This document shows, piece by piece, positions 46,482 through 48,168 of a DNA stretch of 48,168 nt (positions are counted from its first letter, which is position 1; every line of letters starts with the position of its first letter). The notes below the pieces were generated by a model. That model had not been told where the DNA came from, ran no database searches, and worked only from the letters and a program-made list of their open reading frames with translations. Both the position numbers and the translations under genes were made by a program. Origin of the DNA: Acholeplasmataceae bacterium (GTDB lineage: Bacteria; Bacillota_I; Bacilli_A; Acholeplasmatales; Acholeplasmataceae); the NCBI GenBank assembly GCA_021736335.1, contig JAIPGC010000004.1, forward strand, positions 1 through 48,168, in the 5' to 3' direction.

Positions 46482-46589
46482 GAGAAACACTTCCTTTTGG
46501 TCAACAGCAATAAAAAAATGTAAGTAACTTAAATCTATTTTATCATATAAAATACAAAGTGATAACGAAACGTTTCATTGAGGAGAATC
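46482..46589. promoter_or_regulatory. Divergent control region of the GH35 and cytosolic GH144-like genes
   Basis: 108 bases between divergent starts, AT-rich, with the GAAACGTTTC operator at 46567-46576. On minus a weak TTATCA, 17-base, TAAAAT promoter can be drawn with the operator just upstream of it. On plus only AT-rich -10 candidates (TATAAA or TAAAAT near 46546-46553) are seen. Confidence 0.45.
46567..46576 (+). promoter_or_regulatory. LacI-type operator 3
   Basis: GAAACGTTTC is a perfect 10-bp palindrome 13 bases before the start of the cytosolic GH144-like gene. It shares its core with the two operators at 26.7-26.9 kb. The LacI-family gene follows in the same transcription unit, so autoregulation is expected. 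Confidence 0.72.
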
Positions 46590-47813
46590 ATGGAAAATAA
46601 GACACTAGAAAATATTCAAAAGACAGCATTTCAGTTCTTTCAAGACTTCACCAATTTTGATGAACAATCCAGTGGTTATGGGTTGACACTTGATCATACC
46701 AATAATCTAGAATCTGCGTCGATTGCAGCAACTGGATTTATGTTATCAAGTTTAATCATTGGTGTTAAGCATCAATATATCAGTCATGAAAAAGCACTTC
46801 ATCAAGCGAGAAAGACATTATTTACACTCTATCATCATGCTGATCATAAATACGGATTTTATGCTCATTTTTTCGATATTCAAACAGGACAAAGAAGAGG
46901 AAAATGTGAATATTCGACCATTGATACTGCACTTGCTTTATGTGGGATCATAGCTGTTGATTCATTTTTTGAGGATCAAGAGATTTCAAGATTAGCTCAT
47001 TTAATATTGGATCGTGTTGATTGGGGTGAATTTATATTTGAAAGAGATAACAAAAAGCTTTTGCGAATGTCATATAACCCAAATAAAGATGGAGCATATG
47101 CATTAGGAAAAGCAGGATTTATTCACCAATGGGATATGTTTGCTGAGCAACTCATGATGTATGTCATTATTGGTGGAAGCACATATCATCAACAAGCTTA
47201 CGAACTCTATCAAGGATTTGAGCGAGATAAAAGACAATATGGTCAGTATGAATATTTCATATCACCTGGAAATACACTTTTTAATTATCAATTTCCTTTA
47301 GCTTGGCTGGATCTAAAGAATTATCAAGATGAACAGGGCATCTGTTGGTTTGATAATGCTAAAATTGCTACTCTTGCCCATCAAAAATGTTCTTTAGATT
47401 ATCAAAAGACATTTAAGACGTTTAGTACATATTTTTTTGGGTTCAATGCATCAGACACACCACTTGGTTATCGTGTGTTTAGTGCTTTACCAAATAAGTT
47501 GAATGAGCTCAAGACTGATGGGACTGTTGCTCCATTTTCAATGATTGGATCACTCCCATTTACACCTAATGAAAGTATGCTGTCCATAGATAAAATGCTT
47601 GAGATAAAAAATTTATGGGGTACATATGGTTTCTACGATGCTTTCAATTTTGAAAGTGATCAGCCTTGGATTAGTAATAGATATATTGCCATAGACAAAG
47701 GATTGGAAATGTTGATGGTCAATGCTGTTTTGACTCAAGATGTGCAAAATGCCTTTATGAAACACATGATTATCGTAAAGGGATTAAAGACGCTTCATTT
47801 TATGAAAAAATAG
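46590..47813 (+). CDS. Cytosolic glycoamylase-fold (GH144-like) protein
   Basis: A 407-residue paralogue of the lipoprotein enzyme at 42763, but without a signal peptide. The same PF10091-type blocks appear in order (SSGYGLTLDHTN, AATGFMLSS, YAHFFDIQTG, YQDEQGICWFDNA, GSLPFTPNES, GTYGFYDAFNF). The block THQYSHAWIDF of the secreted protein reads FNYQFPLAWLDL here, so two histidines are replaced. It may act on imported oligosaccharides with altered specificity. ATG at 46590 follows AGGAG. The LacI gene starts 30 bases downstream. Confidence 0.82.
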   Translation: MENKTLENIQKTAFQFFQDFTNFDEQSSGYGLTLDHTNNLESASIAATGFMLSSLIIGVKHQYISHEKALHQARKTLFTLYHHADHKYGFYAHFFDIQTGQRRGKCEYSTIDTALALCGIIAVDSFFEDQEISRLAHLILDRVDWGEFIFERDNKKLLRMSYNPNKDGAYALGKAGFIHQWDMFAEQLMMYVIIGGSTYHQQAYELYQGFERDKRQYGQYEYFISPGNTLFNYQFPLAWLDLKNYQDEQGICWFDNAKIATLAHQKCSLDYQKTFKTFSTYFFGFNASDTPLGYRVFSALPNKLNELKTDGTVAPFSMIGSLPFTPNESMLSIDKMLEIKNLWGTYGFYDAFNFESDQPWISNRYIAIDKGLEMLMVNAVLTQDVQNAFMKHMIIVKGLKTLHFMKK

Positions 47814-47843
47814 TTTTAAATTTATGAGAAAAGAGATGATTTT

Positions 47844-48168
47844 ATGACTACAATTAAGGATGTTGCAAAAAAGGCTGGAGTATCTATTTCAACCGCTTCA
47901 TATGCACTTAACAATCTACCGAATGTTCATCCCGATACAAGAAAGAGAATCCTCGAAGCTGCAAATGAATTAAATTATCATCCCAATGGCATTGCACGCA
48001 ATCTGAAAACAAAAAGAACTGGAAACATAGGTGTTTTCATTTATGGATTCTCAGGACCTATTTTCAGTGATGTCCTTGAGGGGATCAGACAGAAGCTTCA
48101 AGAAAATAATTTCAATATCGTTGTAAGTAGTGGTAAGTCATCAGCAAACTTATTACAAGAAAGACAAG
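47844..48168 (+). CDS. LacI-family transcriptional regulator, partial (cut by window end)
   Basis: The first 108 codons of a LacI/GalR-type repressor; the gene continues beyond the window. The DNA-binding helix-turn-helix is clear (TIKDVAKKAGVSISTASYAL), as are the hinge helix region (HPNGIARNLKTKRTGNIGVF) and the start of the sugar-binding domain (FSDVLEGIRQKLQ). AAAGAGATG lies upstream. Family members bind 14-bp palindromes with a central CG, which fits the three GAAACGTTTC sites. The likely effector is a sugar made by the locus. Confidence 0.93.
   Translation, partial: MTTIKDVAKKAGVSISTASYALNNLPNVHPDTRKRILEAANELNYHPNGIARNLKTKRTGNIGVFIYGFSGPIFSDVLEGIRQKLQENNFNIVVSSGKSSANLLQERQ

Overview
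The window reads as a chromosomal segment of a low-GC, wall-less or Bacillota-like bacterium, most plausibly an Acholeplasma/Izemoplasma-type Mollicute. The evidence is AT-rich intergenic DNA, strong AGGAGG-type ribosome sites, Rho-independent hairpin terminators, many lipoproteins and ABC importers, and a standard genetic code (TGA is used as a stop, for example at the ATGA gene overlaps near 15058 and 41817). The taxon is inferred, because no rRNA or tRNA gene is present.

Region 1 (1-7.3 kb) is housekeeping: thrS, a NatAB-like ABC exporter pair, a secreted Asp/Glu-rich protein, HPr and a free-standing glucose-type EIIA of the PTS (minus strand), and an Mrp/ApbC P-loop ATPase that lacks the usual CxxC. 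Region 2 (7.3-13.6 kb) is an oligopeptide importer in the order oppB-C-D-F-A. Its binding lipoprotein appears to be circularly permuted: the usual C-terminal segment sits directly behind the lipobox, before the usual N-terminus. Region 3 (13.6-17.9 kb, minus strand) is a glycine cleavage operon gcvT-H-PA-PB. Region 4 (18-26.6 kb) holds an alpha/beta hydrolase, a beta-hydroxyacid dehydrogenase, a DUF4143 ATPase, a tail-anchored small protein, gpmI, an FMN riboswitch driving ribU, a membrane protein and eno.

Region 5 (26.6-48.2 kb) is a carbohydrate utilisation locus. It opens with a promoter whose start is covered by the palindrome TTGAAACGTTTCGA and a second, perfect copy (TCGAAACGTTTCGA) downstream. 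The genes follow in order: an eight-module lipoprotein, a sugar-binding lipoprotein, a membrane-anchored giant binding-protein fusion, a permease pair, a propeller-TPR-Yip1 membrane protein, a DUF5696-type protein, a second permease pair, and a secreted glycoamylase-fold (GH144-like) lipoprotein. A GH35 enzyme lies on the minus strand, then a cytosolic GH144-like paralogue behind a third GAAACGTTTC site, and a LacI-family regulator cut by the window edge. No transporter ATPase is encoded in this locus, so a shared MsmK-like ATPase elsewhere is expected.

My working model for region 5 is extracellular capture and cleavage of a beta-glucan, by family resemblance possibly beta-1,2-glucan. Oligosaccharides would be imported by one or both permease pairs and finished in the cytosol by GH35 and the second GH144-like enzyme, with induction through the LacI repressor at GAAACGTTTC sites. 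The substrate is inference. The architecture, operators and domain calls are read from the sequence.
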